DNA from: Thiorhodococcus drewsii AZ1
GTDB taxonomy: Bacteria > Pseudomonadota > Gammaproteobacteria > Chromatiales > Chromatiaceae
Assembly: GCF_000224065.1 (NCBI RefSeq)
Contig: NZ_AFWT01000004.1
Span: forward strand, 124,001-188,000
DNA: 64,000 nucleotides
Reading direction: 5' to 3'
A program made the position numbers and the translations under genes. The notes beneath the pieces are model-generated. The model did no database searches and was not told where the DNA came from. It saw only the letters and a program-made list of their open reading frames with translations. Shown piece after piece: positions 28,479 through 37,163 of the stretch (position 1 is its first letter; the number at the start of each line of letters is the position of its first letter).

Positions 28479-28636
28479 AACCGCAAAGGCGCGAAGAACG
28501 CAAAGACTTCGATTCCTGGGTAGGGCGCAATAGCGATCGCGTATTGCGCCGCAAGGACGTCGGCTCGGCGCCCGTTCGGTGCAATAGGCTTCGCTATTGC
28601 ACCCGACAAGATCCAACCCTGTGCGCCTTTGCGGTT
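28479..28636. repeat. Family A palindromic element, copy 2, with terminal inverted repeats
   Basis: The element is bounded by perfect 14-bp inverted repeats, AACCGCAAAGGCGC (28479-28492) and GCGCCTTTGCGGTT (28623-28636). Inside are two facing palindromic units: GTAGGGCGCAATAGCG...CGTATTGCGCC (28520-28552) and GGTGCAATA...TATTGCACCCGAC (28577-28607). No coding capacity is evident. It lies between terD and terA inside the cluster. The structure resembles a MITE or a REP doublet; no transposase is present in the window. Confidence 0.85.
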
Positions 28637-28676
28637 CGACTCCCCTTTGAAATCATCCACCGAGGTAATTGAGCGG

Positions 28677-29867
28677 ATGAACTTGACACACGGACAACGG
28701 GCGAAGGTCGCCGATCTGGTACCGAACGGCCTACGTTTCACGCTCGGGGTCACGGTGAACGCGCCGGGCATGAGCATCGACATCGCCTGTTTCGGTCTAG
28801 ACGCTAACGGCAAGCTGTCGGACGAGCGTTACATGACCTTTTTCAATCAACCGACCACACCCTGCGGCGGCGTCTCGCTCGCCACGCCCGCGGGCGACAC
28901 GGCCGGCTTCGCGCTCGACCTCGCCCGATTGCCGCCGAGCATCGAGCGCCTAACCCTCACCGCCGCCATCGACGGCGCCGGCACCATGTCGCAAATCGCC
29001 AGCGGACATGTGCGCTTCCTCGACGGAGGCACCGAGGCCGGACGCTTTGCCTTCAGCGGCAGCGACTTCGCCAAGGAACGCGCGCTCATACTGCTGGAGA
29101 TCTATCGCAAGGACGGCGTCTGGCGCACCTGCGCGCTCGGCCAGGGCTTCAACGGCGGGCTGGAGGCGCTGGTCACCCACTTCGGCGGCACCGTCGCCGA
29201 GACCCCGCCACCGCCTCCACCGGAGCCGCCCAAACCGCAGGCACCGCCAGTGGATTTGAGCAAGATCACACTCGAAAAGCGCGGCAACTCGGTGGCACTG
29301 GAGAAGGCCGCCAATGCAAGCCACGGCGAGATCCTCATCAATCTCAAATGGCGCAGCCTGCCACAGCCAAAGAAGAAGGGCCTGTTCGGCGGATTCGGCC
29401 CCCAGCGAACCGACCTGGACATCGGTTGCCTCTACGAACTGGCCGACGGCGACAAGAGCGCCGTCCAGGCACTTGGAAACACCTTCGGCAGCTACAACAC
29501 CCCGCCCTACATCGCACTGGACGCCGACGATCGCACCGGCACCCGCTCGGAGGGCGAGAACCTCCGCATCAACGGCCAGCAATGGGACCGGATCCGCCGG
29601 GTTCTGGTCTATGCCTTCATCTACGAGGGCGCGCCCAACTGGGCCGAGTCGGACGCGCGCATCACGCTCAAGACCCCAGGACAGCCCGAGATCGAGGTCC
29701 GGCTCGACTCGCACCGCAACGACCGCCCCATGTGCGCCATCGCGCTTTTGGAGAATCAGGACGGAGCGGTCAAGGTCACCAAACTGGTCGACTATTATCG
29801 CGGCCATGTCGACATGGACCTGGCCCATCGCTGGGACCTCGAATGGGCGCGCGGGCGCAAAGACTGA
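28677..29867 (+). CDS. terA: TerA-like two-domain stress protein
   Basis: A 396-residue protein with an N-terminal TerD-like domain (about 1-170), a proline-rich linker (PPPPPPEPPKPQAPP), and a C-terminal TerA-specific domain (about 200-396). That domain contains ILINLKWRS, the FGGFGPQRTDLDIGCLYEL motif and DADDRTGT. Domain order and length fit TerA (about 385 residues). The first domain has lost the acidic GEGEGDDE loop seen in the other TerD proteins, so its calcium binding may be weaker. The start follows GAGG at 11 bases; the frame extends upstream into the repeat element, which is not counted. Confidence 0.9.
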   Translation: MNLTHGQRAKVADLVPNGLRFTLGVTVNAPGMSIDIACFGLDANGKLSDERYMTFFNQPTTPCGGVSLATPAGDTAGFALDLARLPPSIERLTLTAAIDGAGTMSQIASGHVRFLDGGTEAGRFAFSGSDFAKERALILLEIYRKDGVWRTCALGQGFNGGLEALVTHFGGTVAETPPPPPPEPPKPQAPPVDLSKITLEKRGNSVALEKAANASHGEILINLKWRSLPQPKKKGLFGGFGPQRTDLDIGCLYELADGDKSAVQALGNTFGSYNTPPYIALDADDRTGTRSEGENLRINGQQWDRIRRVLVYAFIYEGAPNWAESDARITLKTPGQPEIEVRLDSHRNDRPMCAIALLENQDGAVKVTKLVDYYRGHVDMDLAHRWDLEWARGRKD

Positions 29868-29958
29868 ACGGCGTGGCTCGCCCGGCCTATGTGGCCGGGG
29901 GACTCTGCTAGAATCCAACCTCTGAGCAAGACGAACGGGGCTCCCGCCCCTTCGAGAC

Positions 29959-30099
29959 ATGGAGGCGGATCAAAAGGTGCAGAATAGGGAACTCCAAGGC
30001 GCCAAAACGAACGAATTCGAGCGCGGCTGGACCAAGTTGGATGCGGACGATCCACGTCCGATGCAAGAACCGGCCCAAACGCCGTTGTCAATCCACTGA
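29959..30099 (+). CDS. Possible 46-residue small protein before terB
   Basis: A short frame (MEADQKVQNRELQGAK...) of 46 codons lies between terA and terB on the same strand. It is charged and hydrophilic with moderate GC at third positions. No clear ribosome-binding site is visible and I know no relatives. It ends 22 bp before terB. It may equally be an untranslated leader. Confidence 0.22.
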   Translation: MEADQKVQNRELQGAKTNEFERGWTKLDADDPRPMQEPAQTPLSIH

Positions 30100-30121
30100 G
30101 AATCATCACACAGGTGCCACC

Positions 30122-30577
30122 ATGGCCTTTCAAGACTTCCTGAACAACCTCAAGCAGAAAGCGGGCGACCTCAAGAACGAGGCGATGAAGTTCAAGAACA
30201 AGGACTTCCTCAACGCCGCCGTGAGCGGCTCGGTGCTCATCTCCATGGCCGACGGCAACATCTCCTCCGAGGAGAAGCAGAAGATGATGCGCTTCATCGA
30301 GAACTACGAGCCGCTCTCGGTCTTCTCGAGCAAGGAGCTGATCGAGTCCTTCCAGAACGCGGTCACCCAGATCGAGTTCGACAAGGACCTGGGAGAGGCC
30401 AAGGCCTACGACGCCATCCGCAAGATGAAGAACAACGACGCCGCCTCACGCCTCATCCTGCGTCTGATCATCTCGATCGCCGGCGCCGACGGCAATTTCG
30501 ACGACGACGAGAAGCGCGTCGCGCGCAAGATCGCCATGGAGCTGGGTCTCAACCCGGCCGAGTTCGAACTGGCCTGA
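30122..30577 (+). CDS. terB: TerB-family tellurite-resistance protein
   Basis: A 151-residue helical protein with the TerB signature: two acidic metal-binding loops, SMADGNISSEEKQKM and AGADGNFDDDEKRVARK, separated by about 75 residues. TerB interacts with the membrane protein TerC and is thought to sense metals on the cytoplasmic side. AGGT lies about 7 bases before the ATG. It is followed after 2 bp by the HAD phosphatase gene, so these two are surely one transcript. The partner terC is not here but at 46325-47335. Confidence 0.95.
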   Translation: MAFQDFLNNLKQKAGDLKNEAMKFKNKDFLNAAVSGSVLISMADGNISSEEKQKMMRFIENYEPLSVFSSKELIESFQNAVTQIEFDKDLGEAKAYDAIRKMKNNDAASRLILRLIISIAGADGNFDDDEKRVARKIAMELGLNPAEFELA

Positions 30578-30579
30578 GC

Positions 30580-31338
30580 GTGCGGACACTGGTCTTCCTC
30601 GACCTGGACGACACACTGTTCCAGAGCCGCCCGAAATGCCCTCCCGACGAGGAACCGCACCCGGTCGCCTATCTGAAGGATGGCTCGGCCCATTCCTTCA
30701 TGACCGAGGGACAGCGGGCATTCTGGCGGCTGCTGGACGGCAACGCGACCCTGATCCCGACCACCGCGCGGGATCTGGGCGCGTTGCGCCGCGTCGATCT
30801 GCCGTTCAACAGCTGGAGCATCATCGACTATGGCGGGATCATCCTCGATCCCCAGGGCGATCCGGATGCCCGCTGGATGGAACGGATGTCCTCGGTTTCG
30901 GGGGAGGCCATCGACGAGCTGAGCGGACTACGCGATACGGCAGAGTCCTTCGTCACCCGATCGGAGCTGTCGGTCCGCATTCGCGTCATCGAGGATTACG
31001 GGCTGCCCTTCTATCTGGTAGCCAAATACCGATCGGGTCGCAGCGCCGACCTGGATCGGCTTCAGCATGAGGTCATACAGCCTTGGGTGAACGCGCGCCA
31101 GGACCGCTACCGCCTGCACCGCAACGCCAACAATCTGGCCGTGTTGCCCACCAGGCTCGGCAAGGAGCACGCAGTTCGCTATCTGATCGAGCGTCTGAGC
31201 GAGTCGGGAGAGGCGGTCATGAGCATCGGTGTCGGAGACAGTCTGATCGACGGAGCCTTCATGGCTGCGTGCGACTACGCCATCACCCCGCGCGGTTCGC
31301 AGATCTTCGATGCAACGCTCGGCCGGTTCGCCCGCTGA
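30580..31338 (+). CDS. Ter-associated HAD-family phosphatase
   Basis: A 252-residue HAD hydrolase with the nucleophile motif FLDLDDTLF (Asp8, Asp10), a threonine motif II in LIPTTARDL, and the C-terminal acidic motif GVGDSLIDGAFM. The cap region resembles the sucrose-phosphatase/Cof type. The GTG start lies 2 bp after terB. In Ter clusters such a phosphatase is grouped with the PRTase and lyase as part of the predicted nucleoside-like metabolite pathway, where it would remove a phosphate from the product or a precursor. The substrate is unknown. Confidence 0.88.
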   Translation: MRTLVFLDLDDTLFQSRPKCPPDEEPHPVAYLKDGSAHSFMTEGQRAFWRLLDGNATLIPTTARDLGALRRVDLPFNSWSIIDYGGIILDPQGDPDARWMERMSSVSGEAIDELSGLRDTAESFVTRSELSVRIRVIEDYGLPFYLVAKYRSGRSADLDRLQHEVIQPWVNARQDRYRLHRNANNLAVLPTRLGKEHAVRYLIERLSESGEAVMSIGVGDSLIDGAFMAACDYAITPRGSQIFDATLGRFAR

Positions 31339-31360
31339 GTTCGCACCCAACGGCCTCGCC

Positions 31361-31555
31361 ATGATGTGCCTGAACGCGGCCATTTCGGGCCTGAGCAGTC
31401 GCCCCCCGATCGAGGACTGGCTTGCGCAGGGCGTTGGTCGACGCCCGCTTGCGCGCGATCCGCAGCCCGGACAGGAGCGCCACATCCCACTCGAGCTGGA
31501 CCCATCGCGCCCCTATCAGGCCGTCTTGCTCAAACGAGGTCTTTCACATGCTTGA
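31361..31555 (+). CDS. Possible small protein between the HAD and lyase genes
   Basis: An open frame of 64 codons (start MMCLNAAISG) fills the gap between the phosphatase and lyase genes, and its stop overlaps the lyase start by 8 bases. Third codon positions are about 70% GC. The frame is open as far back as 31310, inside the phosphatase gene. No ribosome-binding site or family is recognised. It could be real and coupled to the lyase, or a chance frame in a leader. Confidence 0.3.
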   Translation: MMCLNAAISGLSSRPPIEDWLAQGVGRRPLARDPQPGQERHIPLELDPSRPYQAVLLKRGLSHA

Positions 31556-32417
31556 GGCATACCGTCTGCGCGGATCTCTCTATGTCCCGGTGACCCACAA
31601 GGATCTGCTGGATATCGCGAGCGGAACGCGCTGGTCCGAACTGCGCTCGGTCATCTTCTGCACCGAGGATGCCGTATCGGAAGAGGATCTGGAGCTTGGC
31701 CTCGACAATCTGCAGATCTGTCTGGACCAGATGTCGGCCGACTCCAAGGCACTGCGCTTCGTGCGTGCGCGCAACCCCGAGATTCTCGCCAGATTGCTGG
31801 CGCTGCCGGGCGTGGAGAAGCTGAACGGCTTCGTCCTCCCCAAGGTCGAACTCGGGAACATCGACGACTACATGGGTCTGCTCGCCGATACCCAGCATCG
31901 CTGCATGCCGACCCTTGAAACGCGCGACGTCTTCGACGCCGGACGCATGATGGCGTTGCGCGATCACCTGCTGGAGCAGGACTATCAGAGCCGCATCCTG
32001 GCGCTACGCATCGGCGGTAACGACCTGCTGTCCATTCTCGGCATCCGCCGTCCGCGCGACCGCACCATCTACCGCACCCCGCTTGGGCACACCATCGCCC
32101 AGCTGGTGACCATCTTCAAACCCTATGGATTCCAGCTCACCGCGCCGGTCTTCGAGCATATCGACCACCCGGAACTGTTGAACGAGGAACTGAGCGAGGA
32201 CATCGCCCACGGTCTGTGCGGCAAAACGGCCATCCATCCGGTCCAGATCCCGGTGATCGAGGCCGCTTTCCGCATCTCGCCCAACGACCTGGAGGCAGCC
32301 CACCGCATCCTGACGGGAGATCGAGCCGTCTTCAAATTCGGCGGATCCATGTGCGAGGTGGCGACCCACAGCTCCTGGGCCCAACACATCGTGGCACGCA
32401 CCTCGATCGACTCCTGA
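31548..32417 (+). CDS. Ter-associated C-C bond lyase (HpcH/CitE-like)
   Basis: The 289-residue protein resembles the Ter-cluster lyase family related to HpcH/HpaI aldolases and citrate lyase beta subunits. TIM-barrel landmarks are SLYVPVTHKDLL at the N-terminus, VIFCTEDAV, FVRARNPE, FVLPKVEL (a metal/enolate-site strand), CMPTLETRDVFDAG and IGGNDLLSILGI. The start at ATG 31548 is set by CGAGGT 8 bases upstream; a longer frame is open but unlike the family. It would cleave or form a C-C bond in the predicted metabolite pathway with the PRTase and the phosphatase. A response regulator gene follows after 21 bp. Confidence 0.87.
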   Translation: MLEAYRLRGSLYVPVTHKDLLDIASGTRWSELRSVIFCTEDAVSEEDLELGLDNLQICLDQMSADSKALRFVRARNPEILARLLALPGVEKLNGFVLPKVELGNIDDYMGLLADTQHRCMPTLETRDVFDAGRMMALRDHLLEQDYQSRILALRIGGNDLLSILGIRRPRDRTIYRTPLGHTIAQLVTIFKPYGFQLTAPVFEHIDHPELLNEELSEDIAHGLCGKTAIHPVQIPVIEAAFRISPNDLEAAHRILTGDRAVFKFGGSMCEVATHSSWAQHIVARTSIDS

Positions 32418-32438
32418 GCGGCCGACACGCAGCCTCCC

Positions 32439-33158
32439 ATGATCCAGGTGCTGATCGTCGATGATGACCCAGACATCCGGGAGATCGTCTCCGAGGAAGC
32501 GCGACAGCAAGGCTGGAGCCTGATCGAGGCGGGCAGCGAGGCCGAGCTACGCTCCAGCCTGGAATCGGTCACACCCGACATCATCCTGCTCGACATCCGC
32601 CTCCCGGACCAGGATGGCCTCACCATCGCCCGCCAGCTCCGCGCAACCTCGGCGATTCCCATCATCATGCTCACCGGAATGGGCTCGGACGTCGACCGCA
32701 TTCTCGGCCTGGAAATGGGCGCCGACGACTATGTCGTGAAACCCTTCAACCCGCGCGAGCTCACCGCCCGCATCAAGGCCGTCCTGCGGCGCACCTCCGG
32801 CGAGCTGGCCAGTACGCCTCACAGCCCTGCCCCGAACCACGACTACCGCCGCTTCGCTGGCTGGACACTGGACCTCTCCGCGCGAATCCTCACCGATTCC
32901 ACAGGCAATCCCGTCTCGCTGACCAACGCCGAATACCTTCTGCTCGAAGCACTGGTCGAATCCCCCAAGCGCGTACTCACCCGAGAGCAACTGCTGGAGC
33001 GCACCCACAACGACGATGCGGAGGTCTTCGACCGAACGATCGACGTGCTCATCCTCAGACTCCGACGCAAGATCGAACCTAACCCCCACGCCCCCAGACT
33101 CATCCGCACCGAACGCGGTGCCGGGTACGTCTTCGACGCCGTCGTCGAAAAACGCTGA
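32439..33158 (+). CDS. OmpR-family response regulator
   Basis: A 239-residue two-component regulator with an N-terminal receiver domain (acidic pocket VDDDPD; phospho-acceptor Asp52 in LLDIRLP; KPF switch lysine) and a C-terminal winged-helix DNA-binding domain (about 140-235, with LTNAEYLLLEAL and the VDVLILRLRRKIEPNP-like recognition helix). It starts 21 bp after the lyase gene and may share its transcript. No histidine kinase is adjacent; the nearest is the hybrid kinase at 34398-37163 on the other strand, separated by the RIO kinase gene. Confidence 0.94.
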   Translation: MIQVLIVDDDPDIREIVSEEARQQGWSLIEAGSEAELRSSLESVTPDIILLDIRLPDQDGLTIARQLRATSAIPIIMLTGMGSDVDRILGLEMGADDYVVKPFNPRELTARIKAVLRRTSGELASTPHSPAPNHDYRRFAGWTLDLSARILTDSTGNPVSLTNAEYLLLEALVESPKRVLTREQLLERTHNDDAEVFDRTIDVLILRLRRKIEPNPHAPRLIRTERGAGYVFDAVVEKR

Positions 33159-33258
33159 AGACAGCGAGATCGGACCGAGGGACGCGGAGTGGACTCAATA
33201 CGGCGGTCCCCCGACCGAGCGATCGGCGACGGGACGGCAATGCACCGTCGCCTCGATT

Positions 33259-34122
33259 TCACGAGACGTCGCTTTTCTCACCCTGGGCGATCGCCAGCTT
33301 GCGCCGCATCGCCTCCACCTCGGCCTCGTGGATTTCGTTCAGGATCGCGTCGAGATCGACCGTCTGATGCTGACCTTTGAAATGCCCCGTGAGCGTCACA
33401 TCCGGCGTCAGATGGCCATGTTCATACAGGTGCCAAATTTCCTGGGCGTAGCTGGTCGTGAGCAGCTCGGGCGCAAACTGTCCGAAATAGGCGGCCAGAT
33501 TGTTGACATCGCGCGCCAACATCCAGGAGGCATGATTGTTCGCCGCCGCATCCACCGCCTGAGGAAGATCGATGATCACCGGACCCTGCGGATCGACGAG
33601 CACATTGAATTCGGACAGGTCGCCATGCACCAGTCCGATACACAGCATCTTCACCACGTCGGCGATCAGTGAGGCATGATAGACGCGCGCCTGATCGGGG
33701 CTTAGATCCACGTCATCCAGACGGGGCGCGGCGTCGCCCTCGTCATCGGTGATCAACTGCATCAGCAATACGCCGTCGATAAAGTGGTAAGGCTGCGGCA
33801 CGCGCACCCCGGCTGCGGCCAGACGGTAGAGCGCGTCGACCTCGGTGTTCTGCCACACGTCTTCCTGCTCCTGGCGTCCGTACCTAGAGCCCTTTGCCAT
33901 CGCCCGCGCCTGGCGGCTATTGCGCACCTGACGCCCTTCCCGATACAACGCCTGCTTGTGAAAACCGCGCTGTTTCGCTTCTTTATAGACCTTGGCACAA
34001 CGCACGACCCCTTCGGATCGCACCACATAGACCGCCGCCTCCTTGCCGCTCTTGAGCGCATAGAGGACTTCGTCGACCAGGCCTTCCTGGATCAAGGGCT
34101 CGAGACGTTTGGGGACTTTCAT
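33259..34122 (-). CDS. Bacterial RIO-family serine protein kinase
   Basis: A 287-residue RIO1-like atypical kinase. The fold signatures are complete: P-loop SGKEAAVYVV, an ATP-anchoring lysine in CAKVYK, catalytic loop LVHGDLSEFNVLV and the RIO-specific metal motif IIDLPQAVD. RIO kinases have ribosome-linked roles in archaea and eukaryotes; the bacterial members are little studied. I start at ATG 34122 (MKVPKRLEPLI), preceded by AAGGT; an in-frame start 18 codons upstream is less family-like. It is convergent with the response regulator gene. Confidence 0.93.
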   Translation of the reverse strand: MKVPKRLEPLIQEGLVDEVLYALKSGKEAAVYVVRSEGVVRCAKVYKEAKQRGFHKQALYREGRQVRNSRQARAMAKGSRYGRQEQEDVWQNTEVDALYRLAAAGVRVPQPYHFIDGVLLMQLITDDEGDAAPRLDDVDLSPDQARVYHASLIADVVKMLCIGLVHGDLSEFNVLVDPQGPVIIDLPQAVDAAANNHASWMLARDVNNLAAYFGQFAPELLTTSYAQEIWHLYEHGHLTPDVTLTGHFKGQHQTVDLDAILNEIHEAEVEAMRRKLAIAQGEKSDVS

Positions 34123-34397
34123 GGCTACCTTATTTGGAGGGAGGGCGCGCGGGTCGCCGGACCGGGAATCATCCAACGCGGATCACGGCGGACGCGATAC
34201 GGCACGTGAACGACATAAACGGCTTATGCGCACTATGGTCCCACGACGGCAGTCATATCACCATACTGTTCCAATCATCCAGGGCCGGCGAAACACGGGA
34301 CATCGGGCGGGTACATAACGCAAAAACGATGTGCAATGCCCGTTAGGCGCATCCTCCGCAGCGCCAAAAGCGGCGGCTTCGAGACGCCTGGCCAACC

Positions 34398-37163
34398 TCA
34401 AGCGGAGAGCAGACGCGCAACGGTCCTCGCGAGCAGATCGAGCGGCACTGGCTTTTTCAGCAGCACCTCGGCGACCTCCAAGCGGTCATGGTCCTGACCC
34501 GAGGTATAGAGCACCCTCAGCCCCGGTCTCTGTTCCCGTGCCTTGTCCGCAAGCGCGAAACCGTCCCAGGGCGCCGGCAAACCGATATCCGTGTAGAGCA
34601 GACGGATGGAGGAATCGCCCCTCAGCACGTCCAACGCCTCGGCACCATTCCCTGCAATCCGCACAGAGTAGCCCAGCGATTCGAGCTGAGTAGCGGTCAG
34701 ATCGAGCAAAGCCGGGTCGTCATCGACGACGAGCAGTGTCTCCCCATTGCCCTGGGGGCAGTCCGCAACGGCGCCTTCCTCCTGCAACGTGCCCGAGTCC
34801 GCTACTGCCGATTCGGCGCAAACCGGCAGCCGGATACCCACACGAGCGCCCTGCCCCGGCTCGCTCTCGATCGTGACGCCACCGCCAGACTGACTGACGA
34901 ATCCATAGACCATACTGAGTCCCAAACCGCTGCCCTTGCCGCCGGATTTGGTGGTGAAGAAGGGCTCGAAGACACGATCGATGAGGTCTTGCGGGATGCC
35001 GCAGCCGGTGTCTTCGACACGGATCTCGACCTCGGCATCGCTGAGCCGCGCCGTCTCGATGCGAATCTGCCCCTGCCCGCCCATCGCATCCCGCGCATTG
35101 ATCGCCAGGTTCATCAGGGCGTTTTCAAGCTGTCCGGGGTCGATGCGAACCAGCGGCAGCGCGACAGCCAGTTCGCTGTGCAGCACGATCCCGTCGCCGA
35201 GGCTGTATTCGAGCAGGTCCAGCATGCCGGTCACCAGTGCGTTGACGTCGACCAACTGCGGATCCAAACGCTGGCGGCGCGAAAAGGCGAGCAATCGCTC
35301 GACCTGTCGGGCTGCGCGATCCGAAGCGCCCATCGCCTTCTTCCAGCGTGCATAGAGTTCCGGCCGATCCTTGAGCCCCTCTTCGAGATAGGTCAAGTTG
35401 CCCTGCAGCGCGGCGAGAATGTTATTGAAGTCGTGCGCGATACCGCCGGTGAGCTGTCCGACCGCCTCCATCTTCTGCGCCTGACGCAACTGGCGCTCCA
35501 TGGCGCGCCGCTCGCTGACATCGATATGGATGGTGACGAAGCCGCCGGTCGGCACCGGATTGCTGCGCAGCTCGACCAGACGTCCGTCCGGACAGCGAAC
35601 CTCGTATTCGCGGGTGAGCGAGCGGCGCTCGCTGACGAGCTCGGCCAGCGCAACCTCCTCGCCCAACGGTGTGAAGGCCCGCGTGCCACGCGCGGCCAAC
35701 CGCGCGTGGATGTGCGCGAGCGAGACACCGTATTCCAGCGCGGCATCCGACAGTCCATAGAGTTCGAGATAACGCGGATTCCAGGCGATCAGGCGCTCCT
35801 GGGCGTCGAAGACGGTGAAACCGTCGTTCATGTTGTCGAAGGTCGCGAGCAGCAGGTTCGACTTCTCGGTGAGCTGACGATCCAGCGTCTCCATACGGAA
35901 AGACTGCTCCTTGAAGACGTTGAAGACGCGCGCCAGGTCGCCGATCTCGTCGTCCCGGTCCATCGCCGGGACGCGGGCCTGACGCTCCCCTTCGGCCAGC
36001 CGCTGCATGGCCTGGGTCACCGCACGCAGATTGAGGCTGATATCGCGCACCACCAGACGATAGGAGAGCAGGGTCGCGATCAGAATGGCGGCGACGCTGA
36101 CCGCGACGAACAACAGTGTGTTGGCGAGTACAGTCTCGCCCATCACCGCCGCGACCTGTGCGATGTTCGCGTTGGCCGAGCGGACCAAGGCATCCACCCG
36201 CGATTTGAGCTGGCTGGCGATCCGTCGATTTGCGACCTCCAACCGCTCGGCCTCGGCGATCGCCGCCAATTCGCCCGAGCGCAGCGCGAAGACACCCGCC
36301 GGCTCCAACTGTCCCGCGAGATCGGCGATCGCGGCCCTCAGCTCGTCGCGAAGGCCGGAGGGAATCCTGGGCACCAGGCCGACGAGACGGTCGCGAATAC
36401 GCTCGAAGGTGCGCCGGGACTGGCGGACCTGATCCAGACTCGACGCCTCGGTCGCGATCAGCAACTCGCCAAAGGCGAAGCCGGCCAAACGCTCCGCATC
36501 CAGCAAGGCACCTTGGGCGAGCGCAGCGCGCCGAAACAGCGGTTCCGGCGCGCTCGGCTCGCGGTCGACGACATCCGTGACCGCCAGGATCGAGGGTCCG
36601 AGAATCTGCTGCACACGCTCGCGCAACTGGATCAGACGCTCGCGCTGACCGATCGCTGCGCGCCCCAGATCCGCTTGACGTTCGATCAGGGCCGCGATCT
36701 GACGCAGGTTGTCGGCCAGTGCCCGGGTCAGCCGGGAGAAACTCGCTGCATCGGAATCCTTGCCCGGATGGAGCCGGTTCAGGTGCTCGGCCTCGCTGGC
36801 GAGGGATTGCAGATCCTGCTCAATCAGGTCCATCTGGCGTCGCCGCGCATCCGCATCCTTGAGCACCATGAGCGCGGGCGTGCGGTCCTGCAGTCGTTCG
36901 CCGATACGCGCGAGCAGCAGGGCCGCCTCGGAGGCCGGCAGCTCCCGATCGGCAACGGTGGCGACCTGACTGCGGATCTGCGTCAGGGCAACCAGCGCGA
37001 CGGCGCTCGCGATGGCGATGGCCAGCATCGCCAGGCCGAGAATGAGCAACAGGCGGGACTTGATGCCGGAGCGACGATGGCTCGGGGCGGTGTCCGGCCT
37101 CATGGGCGCGGTTCGGGCATAGGCCGTCTCGTGGCCGTTTTCCGTGTCATCGCGGCGCTCCAC
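34398..37163 (-). CDS. Membrane hybrid histidine kinase with helical sensor, HAMP, PAS and receiver domains
   Basis: A 921-residue sensor kinase. Order: membrane segment (about 37-60), a long helical periplasmic sensor (about 65-335), a second membrane segment (about 338-360), HAMP (about 365-415), PAS (about 430-550), dimerisation domain with His577 in GGIAHDFNN, an ATPase domain (NLAINARDAM and GSGLGLSMVYGF) and a C-terminal receiver with Asp859 in LLYTDIGLP. The long helical sensor between two membrane spans resembles TorS-type kinases that read a periplasmic binding protein. Its ATG overlaps the end of the binding-protein gene by 17 bases, which supports that pairing. No phosphotransfer (HPt) domain is present, so the output partner is elsewhere. 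Confidence 0.93.
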   Translation of the reverse strand: MERRDDTENGHETAYARTAPMRPDTAPSHRRSGIKSRLLLILGLAMLAIAIASAVALVALTQIRSQVATVADRELPASEAALLLARIGERLQDRTPALMVLKDADARRRQMDLIEQDLQSLASEAEHLNRLHPGKDSDAASFSRLTRALADNLRQIAALIERQADLGRAAIGQRERLIQLRERVQQILGPSILAVTDVVDREPSAPEPLFRRAALAQGALLDAERLAGFAFGELLIATEASSLDQVRQSRRTFERIRDRLVGLVPRIPSGLRDELRAAIADLAGQLEPAGVFALRSGELAAIAEAERLEVANRRIASQLKSRVDALVRSANANIAQVAAVMGETVLANTLLFVAVSVAAILIATLLSYRLVVRDISLNLRAVTQAMQRLAEGERQARVPAMDRDDEIGDLARVFNVFKEQSFRMETLDRQLTEKSNLLLATFDNMNDGFTVFDAQERLIAWNPRYLELYGLSDAALEYGVSLAHIHARLAARGTRAFTPLGEEVALAELVSERRSLTREYEVRCPDGRLVELRSNPVPTGGFVTIHIDVSERRAMERQLRQAQKMEAVGQLTGGIAHDFNNILAALQGNLTYLEEGLKDRPELYARWKKAMGASDRAARQVERLLAFSRRQRLDPQLVDVNALVTGMLDLLEYSLGDGIVLHSELAVALPLVRIDPGQLENALMNLAINARDAMGGQGQIRIETARLSDAEVEIRVEDTGCGIPQDLIDRVFEPFFTTKSGGKGSGLGLSMVYGFVSQSGGGVTIESEPGQGARVGIRLPVCAESAVADSGTLQEEGAVADCPQGNGETLLVVDDDPALLDLTATQLESLGYSVRIAGNGAEALDVLRGDSSIRLLYTDIGLPAPWDGFALADKAREQRPGLRVLYTSGQDHDRLEVAEVLLKKPVPLDLLARTVARLLSA

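Noticed and set aside
29881-29899. CCCGGCC-TATGT-GGCCGGG hairpin after terA
   Set aside because: 7-bp stem without a T-run; not enough to call a terminator inside an apparent operon.
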